Source of the DNA: Cryptobacterium curtum DSM 15641
GTDB taxonomy: Bacteria; Actinomycetota; Coriobacteriia; Coriobacteriales; Eggerthellaceae
Length of the DNA: 64,000 nt
Direction: 5' to 3'
NCBI RefSeq assembly: GCF_000023845.1
Contig: NC_013170.1
Location: 186,001-250,000, forward strand
Under the pieces are notes generated by a model. That model made no database searches. It saw only the letters and a list, made by a program, of their open reading frames with translations, and was not told the DNA's origin. The stretch's first letter is position 1; each line of letters begins with the position of its first letter. Shown one piece after another: positions 36,983-47,280 of the stretch. The position numbers were made by a program, and so were the translations under genes.

Positions 36983-38146
36983 ATGGGAGCGGGAGCATCT
37001 GAGTTCATTTACTTGGATCATGCGGCAGCAACGCCGCTTGATAAACAGGTACGTGCTGCTATGGAGCCGTATGAGAGCAGGTTGTTCTTTAATCCGTCGA
37101 GTCCGTATATGCCAGGCGTTCAGGTGCGGCGCAGCTTTGAAGCAGCGCGTGCCGATCTGGCCCATGCCATTGGCGCTAAGCCCGACGAAGTGGTAATAAC
37201 TGCCGGTGCTACTGAATCGATCAACCTTGCATTTGATTCGTTCGAGGGTCATGTTGTGATACCCGAAGTGGAGCATGCTTCAGTGCTAGCTTCGGCCACA
37301 CGCCACGACTGCACACAGGTGGCAGTAGGGCATCATGGGCGTGTCGATCCAGCTGATATAGCACGTGCGATCAGGCCGGATACTGAACTGGTTAGTGTGG
37401 GTCTTGCGAACAACGAAATTGGTACCGTACAACCCTTGCGCGCTATAGCGCAGGTGGTATCAGAAGAGCGGCAGCGGAGGTTGCAGGCAGGTGAGACAAC
37501 TCCCATCTGGCTGCATACCGATGCTAGTCAGGGTGCCGGCCAAGTGAATACCGATGTTGCCACATTGGGTGTCGATCTGATGACGCTCAATTCTGCAAAG
37601 GTGTATGGCCCAAAACAGGTTGGCCTGTTGTGGGCAGCACGTACGGTACGTCTGCGGCCGCAGGTGGTTGGCGGTGGACAGGAACGGGGGCTGCGTAGCG
37701 GTACGGAAAATGTATCGGGTGCTGTTGGATTTGCCTGTGCCCTTTCGATGGCGGTGACACATCGCAAGGCAGAAGCAGTGCGTCTGTCAGCGCTGCGCGA
37801 TACGCTGCAAAGTGCGCTAACTGAAGCGTTTCCCCAGGCAGTGGTTTCGGGTCATCGGAAGCATCGGCTTCCGGGCTTCTTGCACATTTCGTTTCCAGGG
37901 CTTGATGCCGAACGGGTCGTGTTTTTACTGGAAGACGTTGGTGTCTTGGTGGGCACGGGTGCTGCCTGTGCCGCCAACAAGGAAACCGGCAGTCATGTAC
38001 TGGCTGCTATTGGACTGCCGCCCGACCTGGCAAATGGCAGTCTGCGGTTGACGTTAGGTCGCCTATCGACGGCGGATAATACTGCGCGTGCTGCGCAATT
38101 GATTATCGAAGCGGTGCGCAGCGAATACGAAAGGATGGCGCGCTGA
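36983..38146 (+). CDS. Cysteine desulfurase, NifS/IscS-like
   Basis: Takes sulfur from cysteine as an enzyme persulfide for Fe-S clusters and thio-tRNA. The 387-residue PLP enzyme has IYLDHAAATPL, ATESINLAF, HTDASQGAG, the cofactor Lys in NSAKVYGPKQVGLLW, GGGQERGLRSGTEN and the persulfide-cysteine loop GTGAACA. In most homologues a His precedes the Lys (SHK); here it is Ala (SAK), so cofactor handling may differ. It overlaps mnmA by one base, so it most likely feeds sulfur to MnmA. Confidence 0.93.
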   Translation: MGAGASEFIYLDHAAATPLDKQVRAAMEPYESRLFFNPSSPYMPGVQVRRSFEAARADLAHAIGAKPDEVVITAGATESINLAFDSFEGHVVIPEVEHASVLASATRHDCTQVAVGHHGRVDPADIARAIRPDTELVSVGLANNEIGTVQPLRAIAQVVSEERQRRLQAGETTPIWLHTDASQGAGQVNTDVATLGVDLMTLNSAKVYGPKQVGLLWAARTVRLRPQVVGGGQERGLRSGTENVSGAVGFACALSMAVTHRKAEAVRLSALRDTLQSALTEAFPQAVVSGHRKHRLPGFLHISFPGLDAERVVFLLEDVGVLVGTGAACAANKETGSHVLAAIGLPPDLANGSLRLTLGRLSTADNTARAAQLIIEAVRSEYERMAR

Positions 38147-39435
38147 TGGCATCGCCTGAAACAAACGGGGAACAGAGTGAGTACCCCCTGGGAGCAGGCG
38201 AGACGTTGAAGCTCGTGCCCGATTCAGCGCAGGAGTTGGCGTCACAGTTAGTGTCAAAATCAGCGCCGAAGCACGCTCAGGTAGCTGAAGCACTGGATCC
38301 AACGGTTGATGCAGCTGAAGCAGACGCACTCGCTGCAACGAAGGACGATCTGTATCAATTTGCACACATGTTCCAGCGCGACCACCAACGTATCCCGCGT
38401 GTACTCGTGGGGCTTTCGGGCGGTGTCGATTCATCGGTGTGTGCTGCTCTGTTGGTAGAAACAGGCTGGGATGTCTGTGGCGCCTACATGAAGAACTGGA
38501 CCATGGATGTTCCGGGCATGCGCTGCCCCTGGGCCGACGATCTGGCTGATGCAAAACGTGTGGCAGTGCGGCTTGGTATTGACTTTCGGGTGTACGACTT
38601 TCAAGAAGCGTATAAGCGGGAGGTCGTCGATTATCTGGTGGACGAATACCGAGCTGGGCGTACGCCGAACCCTGATGTTATGTGCAATCAGCAGGTGAAG
38701 TTTGGACTGTTTTTTGACGCGGCGCAAGATGACGGGTTTGATTACATAGCAACAGGGCATTATGCCCGCGCATCACATGATCCTGTCCGTTTGTTGCGTG
38801 CTGCTGACACGCACAAAGACCAGACGTATTTCCTGTATCGGATGTCATCCGATGCCGTGGCGCATACTATTTTTCCACTGGGAGGATTGCTGAAGACGCA
38901 GGTACGCGCTGCCGCAGAACAACGAAATCTCTCAACAGCACATAAGGCCGATTCACAAGGCATTTGCTTTGTGGGTGAAGCAGGTATTTGCGATTTTTTG
39001 AGCTTGTATGTACACCCGCAGCCGGGGCCTATTATCGATGATGATACTGGTGAAACAGTCGGTTATCACGACGGGGCTATCTTTTTCACCATTGGCCAGC
39101 GTCATGGGTTGGGCATCGGTGGCGGCAGGCGCTATCGTGTTGTACGTAAAGACATGGATCACAACATTCTCTATGTGCATGATGGGCCGCTTGCACCTGT
39201 TCAAGACAGCCTGCTTGAGCTCGATCGTGTGCGATGGATAGCGGATGTGCCACCGCAGGAGGGGGCCTGCGAAGTGCGCACCCATCATGGAGAAAAGCTT
39301 CTTGCTGCCACGCTTTTGGCAACTGCTACAACGGCCACAGTGCAGCTTGAAGCAGATCACGATGCGGTGGCTTCTGGTCAGTCGGTTGTTATCTATCGTG
39401 GCCAGGAATGCCTTGGCGGCGGGATCGTACGCTAA
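38146..39435 (+). CDS. mnmA: tRNA-specific 2-thiouridylase MnmA
   Basis: Adds sulfur to U34 of Glu, Gln and Lys tRNAs. The protein has 429 residues: a PP-loop GLSGGVDSS (about 87), the first catalytic Cys in NPDVMCNQQVKF (about 185), the second in DSQGICFVGE (about 273) and a C-terminal beta domain. The first 75 residues form a Glu/Ala-rich extension not found in standard MnmA (about 360 residues). The ATG overlaps the desulfurase stop (TGATG), implying translational coupling. Confidence 0.95.
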   Translation: MASPETNGEQSEYPLGAGETLKLVPDSAQELASQLVSKSAPKHAQVAEALDPTVDAAEADALAATKDDLYQFAHMFQRDHQRIPRVLVGLSGGVDSSVCAALLVETGWDVCGAYMKNWTMDVPGMRCPWADDLADAKRVAVRLGIDFRVYDFQEAYKREVVDYLVDEYRAGRTPNPDVMCNQQVKFGLFFDAAQDDGFDYIATGHYARASHDPVRLLRAADTHKDQTYFLYRMSSDAVAHTIFPLGGLLKTQVRAAAEQRNLSTAHKADSQGICFVGEAGICDFLSLYVHPQPGPIIDDDTGETVGYHDGAIFFTIGQRHGLGIGGGRRYRVVRKDMDHNILYVHDGPLAPVQDSLLELDRVRWIADVPPQEGACEVRTHHGEKLLAATLLATATTATVQLEADHDAVASGQSVVIYRGQECLGGGIVR

Positions 39436-39752
39436 CGTTAAACCCAGTGCGCCGATTGTTCCTCATAACTGTGCATCTATCTGCAGAAAGCACGGCACAG
39501 ATGGAACTGCCGCGCACGCTTTGCGCAACGGCGCAGCATACGCATCCGAAAGCAGGATGCGCATTCGTGTTCACACAACCACATCACATTGATAGTGGCA
39601 TGGTGACATCCTGTAGCAAGATGGTATATTCTGATTTCTCGAACCTATTCCAACTGCGATGATGCGTCTGATTCGCATTTTTTGCACGTACGGGAACAGG
39701 CGATTCAAAACTTATTTGTGTTGGTTGGCAATGCCGGATGTGAAGGGACACC
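39436..39752 (+). promoter_or_regulatory. mnmA-leuS intergenic region with two hairpins
   Basis: 317 bases. One hairpin, CGCATCC (39541-39547) with GGATGCG (39555-39561), lacks a T run. A second, GATGCG (39661-39666) with CGCATT (39674-39679) followed by six T, looks like a weak terminator 70 bases before leuS. The region may hold a leuS leader with attenuation, but no T-box pattern is supported. Confidence 0.4.
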
Positions 39753-42338
39753 ATGAAGGAATATAACCCGCATGAGATAGAACCACGTATGCAACAGGCG
39801 TGGGCTGCTGCTGACCTCTTTCACGTTACGGAAGACGCTGATAAACCAAAGAAATACGTGCTTGAGATGTTCCCGTATCCTTCAGGTGACATTCACATGG
39901 GTCATGTGCGTAATTACAGCATTGGTGATGTGGTAGCTCGCTATAACGGCATGCGCGGGTTCAACGTCCTTCATCCTATGGGATGGGATGCCTTTGGTCT
40001 TCCCGCGGAAAATGCTGCGATTAAGCATCATAGTCATCCTGCTACCTGGACATATGCGAATATCGAAACCCAAAAGGCCAGTTTCAAGCGCATGGGTTTT
40101 TCCTACGATTGGGATCGTACCGTCGTGGCCTGTGACCCCGAATATTATCGGTGGGGTCAGTGGATGTTTTTGCAATTCTGGAAGCGCGGTTTGGTGGAGC
40201 GCCGCAATTCTCCGGTCAATTGGTGTCCGTCGTGCAAGACAGTTCTTGCAAACGAACAGGTTGTCGACGGTCGTTGCTGGCGTTGTGGCAGTGTTGTCGA
40301 AAAGCGCGACCTCACGCAGTGGTACCTCAAAATAACTGACTATGCGCAAGAACTTTTAGACGATCTTGATCAGCTCACTGGCTGGCCAGATCGTGTTCGG
40401 CAGATGCAGGCCAACTGGATTGGTCGTTCCGAGGGCGCTGAAGTTGATTTTATCCTGTGTGATAAAGGCGGTGCCGTTCCAGAAAACCCCAGCGATCACG
40501 ATCGTATTACGGTATTCACTACGCGGGCAGACACCTTGTTTGGCTGTAGTTTCTTCGTGTTGGCACCTGAATATAAAGGGCTTATCGATTTAGTGGTTGG
40601 CACTGAGTACGAACAGCCGGTGCGCGATCTTATCGATGCAACTGCTCAGGTAAGCGCTGTCGAGCGTGCGCAGGGCGACCGCGAGAAGCATGGCGTGTTT
40701 ACCGGGCGCTATGTCATAAATCCCATCAATGGTGAAAAGGTGCCAGTTTGGGTGGCCGATTACGTGGTGGCCGATTACGGCACTGGTGCGGTCATGGCGG
40801 TACCGTGTGGCGATCAACGCGACTTTGAGTTTGCGCGCAAATACGATCTTCCCATTGTGCCTATTATTCTTGATAAAGACGATGAATTGTATAATCAGCT
40901 CAAAGACGAACACGGGCGCGTTGTCACGACAGTCGACTGGGATGCAGCTTTCGCGGCAGAAGGTTGGTTGGTGCAGTCGGGTAAGTACACTGGTCTAAAG
41001 GGCGGTAAGCATTCCGAAGGCGAATCGGCTATTGTGGCCGATTTAGAAGCGCGTGGATGTGGTCGACGCAAGGTGGAATTCCGCCTGCGTGACTGGTTGA
41101 TTAGTCGTCAGCGCTATTGGGGTAATCCTATTCCCGCTATTCATTGCCCAACGTGCGGAGTGGTACCGGTGCCTGAAGAAGACTTACCGGTGCGCCTGCC
41201 TGAAGATATTGATCTGGCGGCAGGGGAAACACTTGCAACGCACGAAGGCTTTGTAAAGTGCACCTGTCCGCGCTGCGGTGGCGAGGCACGTCGCGAAACT
41301 GACACGATGGATACGTTTACCTGCTCAAGCTGGTACTATCTGCGCTATACCGATCCGCACAACGATACCGTTCCCTTCGCGCGAGACAACGCCAATCGCT
41401 GGATGCCAGTTGATCAGTATGTAGGTGGCATCGAACATGCAATTTTGCATCTGCTGTATAGCCGCTTCTTTACCAAAATGCTGCGCGATATGGGTATGCT
41501 TGATTTTAACGAGCCGTTTACTAACCTGCTTACCCAGGGCATGGTCAAAGATGCGCACGGCGAAACCATGAGCAAATCGAAGGGCAATGTTATTGCTCCG
41601 GAAGACATGATTGCGCACTATGGTGCCGATGCGGTGCGTACCTACATCTTGTTTATGGCGCCACCTGATAAAGATTTGCAATGGGACGAAGAGGGTCTTG
41701 CGGGTATCTATCGCTTCCTGACGCGTGTATGGCGCCAGGTCAACGACCTGATGGGTAAAGCAGGGGAATCGACTTTGTTTGACCCCACTGCCCAAAACGC
41801 AGGGAAGGCTTCTTCGGTGGAACAGGCTGCCAAGGTGCTGCGTCGCGAGCGTCATCGCGTGGTGGGTAAGGTCACCAACGATATGGAGCGCAATAGTTTC
41901 AATACCGCTATTGCTGCCATTATGGAACTTTCAAATGCGGTGGGGTCGTATGTACGGGTTGCATCTGCCGAGATGCGCGCAGCTGATCCTGAGCTGGCGG
42001 CGCTTGATCGCGAAGTAGCTGAGGTGCTCGTGAAACTGCTGTCTCCGATGGCTCCCCATTGGGCAGATGAATTATGGGAAACAGTGCTTGATAACCAGGG
42101 CTATCTCTATGGATGTGTCTGGCCGACGTTTGATGCCCAGGCAGCACAGGCCGATGAGGTTGAGCTGGCTATTCAGATCAATGGCAAAGTGCGTGCACAT
42201 ATCACGGTTGGTGCCGATGCAGCTGAAGACGAAGTACGGGAGCAAGCGCTTGCCGCTATCAAAGATCAGACAGAGGGGCAGACGGTGGCTAAAGCTATTG
42301 TTATTCCCGGCCGTTTGGTAAATATTGTGGTGAGATAG
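39753..42338 (+). CDS. leuS: Leucyl-tRNA synthetase
   Basis: This class I synthetase of 861 residues has the HIGH-type motif [14 protein letters not shown] (about residues 48-61), zinc-type CPSC...CWRCG, the CP1 editing domain with TRADTLFGC, the KMSKS motif [12 protein letters not shown] (about 610) and an anticodon-binding end. AAGGG precedes the ATG. Length and order are those of bacterial LeuRS. Confidence 0.98.
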   Translation: MKEYNPHEIEPRMQQAWAAADLFHVTEDADKPKKYVLEMFPYPSGDIHMGHVRNYSIGDVVARYNGMRGFNVLHPMGWDAFGLPAENAAIKHHSHPATWTYANIETQKASFKRMGFSYDWDRTVVACDPEYYRWGQWMFLQFWKRGLVERRNSPVNWCPSCKTVLANEQVVDGRCWRCGSVVEKRDLTQWYLKITDYAQELLDDLDQLTGWPDRVRQMQANWIGRSEGAEVDFILCDKGGAVPENPSDHDRITVFTTRADTLFGCSFFVLAPEYKGLIDLVVGTEYEQPVRDLIDATAQVSAVERAQGDREKHGVFTGRYVINPINGEKVPVWVADYVVADYGTGAVMAVPCGDQRDFEFARKYDLPIVPIILDKDDELYNQLKDEHGRVVTTVDWDAAFAAEGWLVQSGKYTGLKGGKHSEGESAIVADLEARGCGRRKVEFRLRDWLISRQRYWGNPIPAIHCPTCGVVPVPEEDLPVRLPEDIDLAAGETLATHEGFVKCTCPRCGGEARRETDTMDTFTCSSWYYLRYTDPHNDTVPFARDNANRWMPVDQYVGGIEHAILHLLYSRFFTKMLRDMGMLDFNEPFTNLLTQGMVKDAHGETMSKSKGNVIAPEDMIAHYGADAVRTYILFMAPPDKDLQWDEEGLAGIYRFLTRVWRQVNDLMGKAGESTLFDPTAQNAGKASSVEQAAKVLRRERHRVVGKVTNDMERNSFNTAIAAIMELSNAVGSYVRVASAEMRAADPELAALDREVAEVLVKLLSPMAPHWADELWETVLDNQGYLYGCVWPTFDAQAAQADEVELAIQINGKVRAHITVGADAAEDEVREQALAAIKDQTEGQTVAKAIVIPGRLVNIVVR

Positions 42339-42520
42339 CTGAAGGTTCTGCGAGTACAGTTTCTGTCTGATCAGATGACGGATGCTCGTATGCCCTGGTA
42401 CTGCTATACGGGGTTCAATTCGCTTGTTCTGTGAAAGAAGTGGCCGCATAGTGACGCAAGCGCGTTCTGCGGTGCTGCTGCCTTTGCCGTTAAGTGCAAT
42501 TTGAAGCCTATATGTATATC

Positions 42521-42565
42521 TGAGAATAATTATTGTTCACAGTCTCTAATTGTCCCTGTTAATAT
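42521..42565 (+). promoter_or_regulatory. Iron-importer promoter with Fur-like box
   Basis: TGAGAATAATTATTGTTCA at 42521-42539 centres on a 10-base palindrome and matches the 7-1-7 Fur core in 12 of 14 half-site bases. It overlaps a possible -35 (TTCACA, 42536-42541) with TAATAT (42560-42565) at an 18-base spacer. Iron repression of the following operon is likely. Confidence 0.55.
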
Positions 42566-42606
42566 ATCCTTTATCTAGTATATTCTGCAACAAAGAGAAG
42601 GTAATA

Positions 42607-43683
42607 GTGGCGAGTCAAGATACTCCGGCTATCAAAGAAACGGGGCACACGCAGCGCTACGAAGCGCATCGCGCGCGAAAAATAGTACTTATTGCTTTCT
42701 GCGTTGCTTTGTTAGTTGTTCTGTTTGTTTTGGGTTTGGCTGTCGGACGCCTGCAAGTACCGCCTGCTGATGTAGTGGGTATTCTCTCCCAGCGCTTTTT
42801 TGGCACTGATGGTTCTTGGTCGCAGGCCGCTATTAACGTAGTGTGTGACATCCGATTACCGCGCGTGATTGCTGCACTGCTTGTTGGCGCTGCTCTTGCT
42901 ATATCTGGTGCTTCCTATCAGGGACTTTTCAAGAACCCTATGGTAAGTCCTGATATTTTAGGTGCCAGTGCAGGCGCATCGTTTGGGGCGGCGCTCGCCC
43001 TTTTGATGGATGGGAGTAATCGCGTTGTGCAGATTATGGCATTTGCCATGGGTTTCATCGCGGTTATGCTGACTTACTTTAGCGCGCGACGGATTGGTCG
43101 TGGCTCAAATCAGATTTTGCTGCTGGTATTGTGCGGCCTTATCGTTGGAACGCTATTCCAGGCGTTTGTTTCCATTATCAAATACACTGCTGATCCGACC
43201 TCTAAACTGCCTGAGATCACCTACTGGCTGATGGGCAGCATTGCGAAAGTTACCTGGGACGATCTTAAAATATTTGCCGTTCCCTTTGTGGTTGGCTGCG
43301 CTCCGCTGCTGCTTTTGCGCTGGCGGTTGAATATGCTTTCGTTTGGTGATGCCGAAGCGGAATCGCTCGGCGTTAACGTAAGTCTCATGCGTGCCATCTA
43401 TATCTTCTGTGCAACGCTTTTAACGTCAGCGGCTGTGTCTATTGCCGGTGTTGTTGGCTGGGTTGGTCTTATCATTCCTCATCTGGTGCGATTTATCTTT
43501 GGACCAGATAACCGTATCGTGTTGCCACTTTCGTTAGTGGTTGGTGCTGCGTTTATGGTGCTTGTTGATATGGTATGTCGCACACTGATGGCTTCTGAAA
43601 TTCCCTTAGGTATCTTAACCTCGGTTATTGGCGCTCCATTCTTCTTTGCCATCCTTTTGCAGACACAAAGGGGGCAGCGATGA
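42607..43683 (+). CDS. FecCD-family ABC transporter permease, iron/cobalamin type
   Basis: A 358-residue, roughly ten-helix permease of the BtuC/FecCD family (LPRVIAALLVGAALAISGASYQG; GLIVGTLFQAF; GVVGWVGLIIPHLVRFIFGPD). It moves ferric-siderophore, haem or cobalamin across the membrane with the ATPase and binding protein downstream. I choose GTG at 42607, which has AGAAGG before it; the frame extends to 42550 but that part overlaps the promoter. The stop overlaps the ATPase start (ATGA). Confidence 0.92.
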   Translation: MASQDTPAIKETGHTQRYEAHRARKIVLIAFCVALLVVLFVLGLAVGRLQVPPADVVGILSQRFFGTDGSWSQAAINVVCDIRLPRVIAALLVGAALAISGASYQGLFKNPMVSPDILGASAGASFGAALALLMDGSNRVVQIMAFAMGFIAVMLTYFSARRIGRGSNQILLLVLCGLIVGTLFQAFVSIIKYTADPTSKLPEITYWLMGSIAKVTWDDLKIFAVPFVVGCAPLLLLRWRLNMLSFGDAEAESLGVNVSLMRAIYIFCATLLTSAAVSIAGVVGWVGLIIPHLVRFIFGPDNRIVLPLSLVVGAAFMVLVDMVCRTLMASEIPLGILTSVIGAPFFFAILLQTQRGQR

Positions 43684-44648
43684 GTGAAAATAAAGCAGTG
43701 CAATCTGAAACATTAGAACAAAAGACGACGCAAATAGAAACAACGCACGGTGCAGTGCGGCATAATGAACCAATACAAGTCGAGCCAATGCGGTCTGCGG
43801 CGGGGCAAGGTACGCCAATGCAACCGACGGTATCGCAAACAGAACTGCCATCATCTGAGATCTATTTACGCGCGAGCGATGTGAGCTGTGGTTATGCTGG
43901 TAAAGCGGTGTTATCAGGCGTATCGCTTGATGTCAGTGCAGGTGACATTACCTGCCTCCTCGGCCCAAATGGTGTGGGTAAAACCACGTTATTCAAAGCG
44001 CTGCTCGGTTTTCTTCCTTTGATGGAAGGTACCGTCCAGGTATGTGGACACGATCGTGCCTCGCTTTCACGGCGCGAACTTGCGCGTCTTTTGGCGTATG
44101 TTCCGCAGATACATGTTCCACCTTTTTCATTTTCCGTTCTTGACGTCGTACTTACAGGGCGCTCTCCGCATCTTGGCGTGTTTTCTTCACCAACAAAAAG
44201 CGATTACGCTCTGGCCGACCACGTGCTTGAAGAACTGGAGATATTTCATCTTCGCGATCGAGTATATACCGAGCTCTCTGGTGGCGAAGCCCAGATGGTA
44301 CTAATTGCGCGTGCACTCATGCAGGACACGTCGCTGCTTATTTTGGACGAACCAACTGCTGCGCTCGACTTTGGCAATCAAGTGCATGTGTTGCGTCGTA
44401 TTAAAGATTTAGCGCGAGATGGTCGCGGTATTGTAATGACTACCCATAATCCTGACCATGCATTTTTGTGCGGTACAAAGGCAGTGTTGCTTTCGCGCAG
44501 TGGAAAGGTACGCTCTGGTACCGTGGATGATGTGGTTACTGAAGAAAACTTGGCGGCGGCTTATGGCATTGATGTGCGTGTTGTTGAATCGCGTGCAGAA
44601 GATGGGTCGCCCGTAAAAACATGTATCCCTTCGCTCGGCAGTGGATAG
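43680..44648 (+). CDS. ABC transporter ATP-binding protein, iron/cobalamin type
   Basis: This 322-residue protein has Walker A GPNGVGKTT (about 98), the Q-loop, signature LSGGEAQMV (about 200) and Walker B LLILDEPTAALD, all intact. Residues 1-58 are an uncommon Gln/Glu/Thr-rich extension that precedes a normal domain. It overlaps the permease gene by four bases and its last bases run close to the binding-protein gene, so the three form one operon. Confidence 0.94.
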   Translation: MSENKAVQSETLEQKTTQIETTHGAVRHNEPIQVEPMRSAAGQGTPMQPTVSQTELPSSEIYLRASDVSCGYAGKAVLSGVSLDVSAGDITCLLGPNGVGKTTLFKALLGFLPLMEGTVQVCGHDRASLSRRELARLLAYVPQIHVPPFSFSVLDVVLTGRSPHLGVFSSPTKSDYALADHVLEELEIFHLRDRVYTELSGGEAQMVLIARALMQDTSLLILDEPTAALDFGNQVHVLRRIKDLARDGRGIVMTTHNPDHAFLCGTKAVLLSRSGKVRSGTVDDVVTEENLAAAYGIDVRVVESRAEDGSPVKTCIPSLGSG

Positions 44649-44700
44649 GCCGACACTATCAATAAAGAGAGGGGTAGGAAATCCGATGAAGGAGAATGAC

Positions 44701-45819
44701 ATGAAATCAAAGAACGAACTTATCCTAGATGAAGTATCGCGTTTAAGCAGGCGTGACTTCCTGAAACTTGCTGGTATTGCTGGCCTTACTGCAGCTACTG
44801 GCGGTATGTTGGCTGGTTGCGGTAACGGCAACGGTGGTTCTAACTCATCTGATTCGTCTAACCAAGCAACCACTCAGATGGTAACAGACATGAACGGTAA
44901 TCAGGTAGAAGTACCTCTTAACCCAACAAAATATGCTGATGGCTGGTACGCCCATAACGAAATCACCATTATGCTGACGGGGGCTGAGGGCTTAGTTGCT
45001 ACCCATTGCGATGAGAAGAGCTTCCCCTGGATGTATAAGGTGTGCTCGAATATGTCCAAAGCGACGGCTACCTTTGGTAACGACTTCAATTTTGAAGACT
45101 TGGTTGCTCTTGAGCCACAGGTTATCTTCGACTCTAAGGAATCGCTGCGCGATAAGTGCGAAGAGGTCGGCATTCCACTGGTTAACTGCAATTTCCAGAC
45201 ATATGAAACCATGCAGCAGTCCATTGAACTGACTGCGCAAGTCTTTGGCGGCAAAGCGCCTGAAATTGCGAAGAAGTACAATGATGAATTGTCTTCAACG
45301 GTGTCTGCCGTGAAAGCGAAAACCGATAAACTTTCTGATTCTGATCGCCCACGTGTTATGCATGGTAATTCGGTATACACATTCATATTAGATGGCACTG
45401 AAACAATCATTGATACCTGGATTCAGGCAGCTGGTGGCGTGAATGCTGTCGCTGAAAGCACAAAGGGCAACGCGCAGGCCCAGTTCTCACTCGAGCAGAT
45501 TATTGCATGGGATCCCGAAGTTATCATTACGGGCAAGGCCGCTGAAGTTGATCAAATTCTTTCTGACCCCAACTGGTCTTCCATTTCGGCAGTAAAAAAC
45601 AATAAGGTGTATGTGAACCCCAAGGGTGTGTTTGGCTGGGATCGCTACGGCGTTGAGGAATTGCTGCAGATTCAGTGGGTATCTGCGCTGCTACATCCTG
45701 ATTTGTTCCCCGATCTTGACATTCGTACGAAGGTAAAGGACTTCTACGCCACCTATCTGAACTATCAGACAACTGAGGATGATATCGATCGCATTATGGG
45801 CGCCCAGAATCCAGCATAA
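44701..45819 (+). CDS. ABC transporter substrate-binding lipoprotein, Tat-exported
   Basis: This 372-residue protein of the TroA/BtuF-like helical-backbone family has a Tat motif (LSRRDFLKLAG) and a lipobox LAGC, so it is exported folded and anchored to the membrane. The ligand domain follows a Gly/Ser/Asn linker (typical pieces: EDLVALEPQVIFDSKES, IIAWDPEVIITG, VYVNPKGVFGWDR). It delivers an iron complex or corrinoid to the permease; which one is not clear. AAGGAG supports the ATG at 44701; 44686 is also possible. Confidence 0.88.
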   Translation: MKSKNELILDEVSRLSRRDFLKLAGIAGLTAATGGMLAGCGNGNGGSNSSDSSNQATTQMVTDMNGNQVEVPLNPTKYADGWYAHNEITIMLTGAEGLVATHCDEKSFPWMYKVCSNMSKATATFGNDFNFEDLVALEPQVIFDSKESLRDKCEEVGIPLVNCNFQTYETMQQSIELTAQVFGGKAPEIAKKYNDELSSTVSAVKAKTDKLSDSDRPRVMHGNSVYTFILDGTETIIDTWIQAAGGVNAVAESTKGNAQAQFSLEQIIAWDPEVIITGKAAEVDQILSDPNWSSISAVKNNKVYVNPKGVFGWDRYGVEELLQIQWVSALLHPDLFPDLDIRTKVKDFYATYLNYQTTEDDIDRIMGAQNPA

Positions 45820-45864
45820 GGAATTCGCATAAGAAAAGAATCCGCTCGGGTGGTCGAGAGTTTT

Positions 45865-45902
45865 AAAATACCCAGGTTGCTTCTGCGGCCTGGGTATTTT
45901 GC
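45865..45902 (+). terminator. Terminator of the iron-importer operon
   Basis: AAAATACCCAGG pairs perfectly with CCTGGGTATTTT across a 12-base loop. Confidence 0.85.
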
Positions 45903-46070
45903 GTAGATCGTCCAGTTATGTGCGCACGAATCGAAGCCTTATGGGACTACTCGCTCACAATAGCATTATGCGAACCTCTGTAAGTTTCCGTAAGCTAGCC
46001 GAGGCCTTGTAGATTATTTGCTTGCTTGTAGGATGCGCTAGTATTTGCCCGTATGAAGAAGCTCAGCGAT

Positions 46071-47036
46071 CTACACTTCGTAGATTATCTCGCCGGTGCG
46101 GAAGGTGTCATACCCGATGTTTCGGGCGAGCTCTTCCTTAAACAGGCGGCTCTTTACCATACCACGCAGGAAGCGAATCACCTCGCGTGTCGTATCCGTT
46201 TTACGGATGGCCAAGTCGATCGATTCTTCCGCTAACGGCAAGAAATCAATACCTTCCACCTGATGGAAGGTGCGCTCATCACCGATGCATACATCAGCAG
46301 CCCCCGCTTTAACGAAGCCTGCTGCCGCAAGGACAGAGGTAAATTCATGTTGGTATCCGCGCGGTCGGTTTTCGCCTGCTTCAAGATTAACAAGCATTTC
46401 ATCAAGCAGCACACGTTCTTCGGTGCCAACTGGGCGGTTTGCGATAGTAATAGCGGGGTTCAACAGATTACGCCAACTGCGAATATGGTGGGGATTACCG
46501 TTTTGCACCAAGAATCCCACACGTCGTTTAGCAAGATGAATGGCCACCAGGGGAGTGCCGGGTACGATACGCTGTATAGAGGGAATGTTGTAGCGGTTTG
46601 TCTTGCGGTCATAGAGATGAATAACCGCCGCTTCGGCCCCCTGTAGATACATTGCGCAGAGCGCCTGATAGCCACCTTCGTATGAGCGCTGCACCGCTAT
46701 GCCTGAGGTGCCAAGGTAATTTGCCACAATATCGGCTGTCATGTCGGTGCCGCCAATACGGAGTACGGGGGTGCCCATTTGTTGCGTTGGCATGGTTGCG
46801 GTATGTGATACGGCTGGTGCCGTTGAACTCAACACCTCAGCAGGCGCACTAGATGCCGAACAATTGCGCGCTGCTTCGATGTAATGGTCGACATCACTCA
46901 TGGAAAATCGCATCTTGCGCCCGACGCTGTATGAGGTCAAAACTCCTTTTTTCACCAAGTTATAGACGGTATTGCGGCTAACCTGCAATAATTCGGCAAC
47001 TTCCTGGGCGGTTAGTGCATCGCTTTCAAGTGCCAT
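46071..47036 (-). CDS. One-component regulator: excisionase-type HTH fused to a periplasmic-binding-like domain
   Basis: The 321-residue protein starts with an excisionase/MerR-type helix-turn-helix (LTAQEVAELLQVSRNTVYNLVKKG, then SVGRKMRFSMSDVDHYI). A Ser/Ala linker leads to a domain of about 220 residues resembling the type II binding protein of molybdate/tungstate systems (VLRIGGTDMTADIVANYL; LNPAITIANRPVGTEERVLLDEM; LAAAGFVKAGAADVCIGDE). No signal peptide, so it works in the cytoplasm as a ligand-sensing regulator. It is divergent from a molbindin gene, which suggests molybdate or tungstate as the signal. Confidence 0.85.
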   Translation of the reverse strand: MALESDALTAQEVAELLQVSRNTVYNLVKKGVLTSYSVGRKMRFSMSDVDHYIEAARNCSASSAPAEVLSSTAPAVSHTATMPTQQMGTPVLRIGGTDMTADIVANYLGTSGIAVQRSYEGGYQALCAMYLQGAEAAVIHLYDRKTNRYNIPSIQRIVPGTPLVAIHLAKRRVGFLVQNGNPHHIRSWRNLLNPAITIANRPVGTEERVLLDEMLVNLEAGENRPRGYQHEFTSVLAAAGFVKAGAADVCIGDERTFHQVEGIDFLPLAEESIDLAIRKTDTTREVIRFLRGMVKSRLFKEELARNIGYDTFRTGEIIYEV

Positions 47037-47113
47037 ACTTTCGTCTCTCCTTGGTAAGAGCTGTTTTTAAGCACTGTTAACAATACACTGAAGGGTACTA
47101 GATTGTGCGAAAT

Positions 47114-47133
47114 GATACGAAACGTAACGATAT
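47114..47133. promoter_or_regulatory. Candidate operator between the HTH-PBP regulator and molbindin
   Basis: GATACGAAACGTAACGATAT is an imperfect palindrome about ACGT in the shared promoter region (47037-47280). It is the best regulator-site candidate there, but no known consensus was matched. Confidence 0.35.
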
Positions 47134-47280
47134 AAACCCAATAGCACGATAGTAATATTTGCGATTGCAATGTCAGGAAGCCTTTCCATAATAAATAGTG
47201 AAACGAGGAAAGAAGTACATGCGAGGATGCAAAGAACGCAAAACAAGAAAGAGCATCATCGCGCACGAGAAAGGTACATC

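Noticed and set aside
39480-39520. A T-box-like string (ATGGAACTGCCGCG) before leuS
   Set aside because: It differs from the T-box core by an insertion, and only about 60 bases precede it after mnmA, too few for a specifier stem.
42400-42450. A tRNA-like GGGTTCAATTC string
   Set aside because: The flanks do not form a T arm or acceptor stem.
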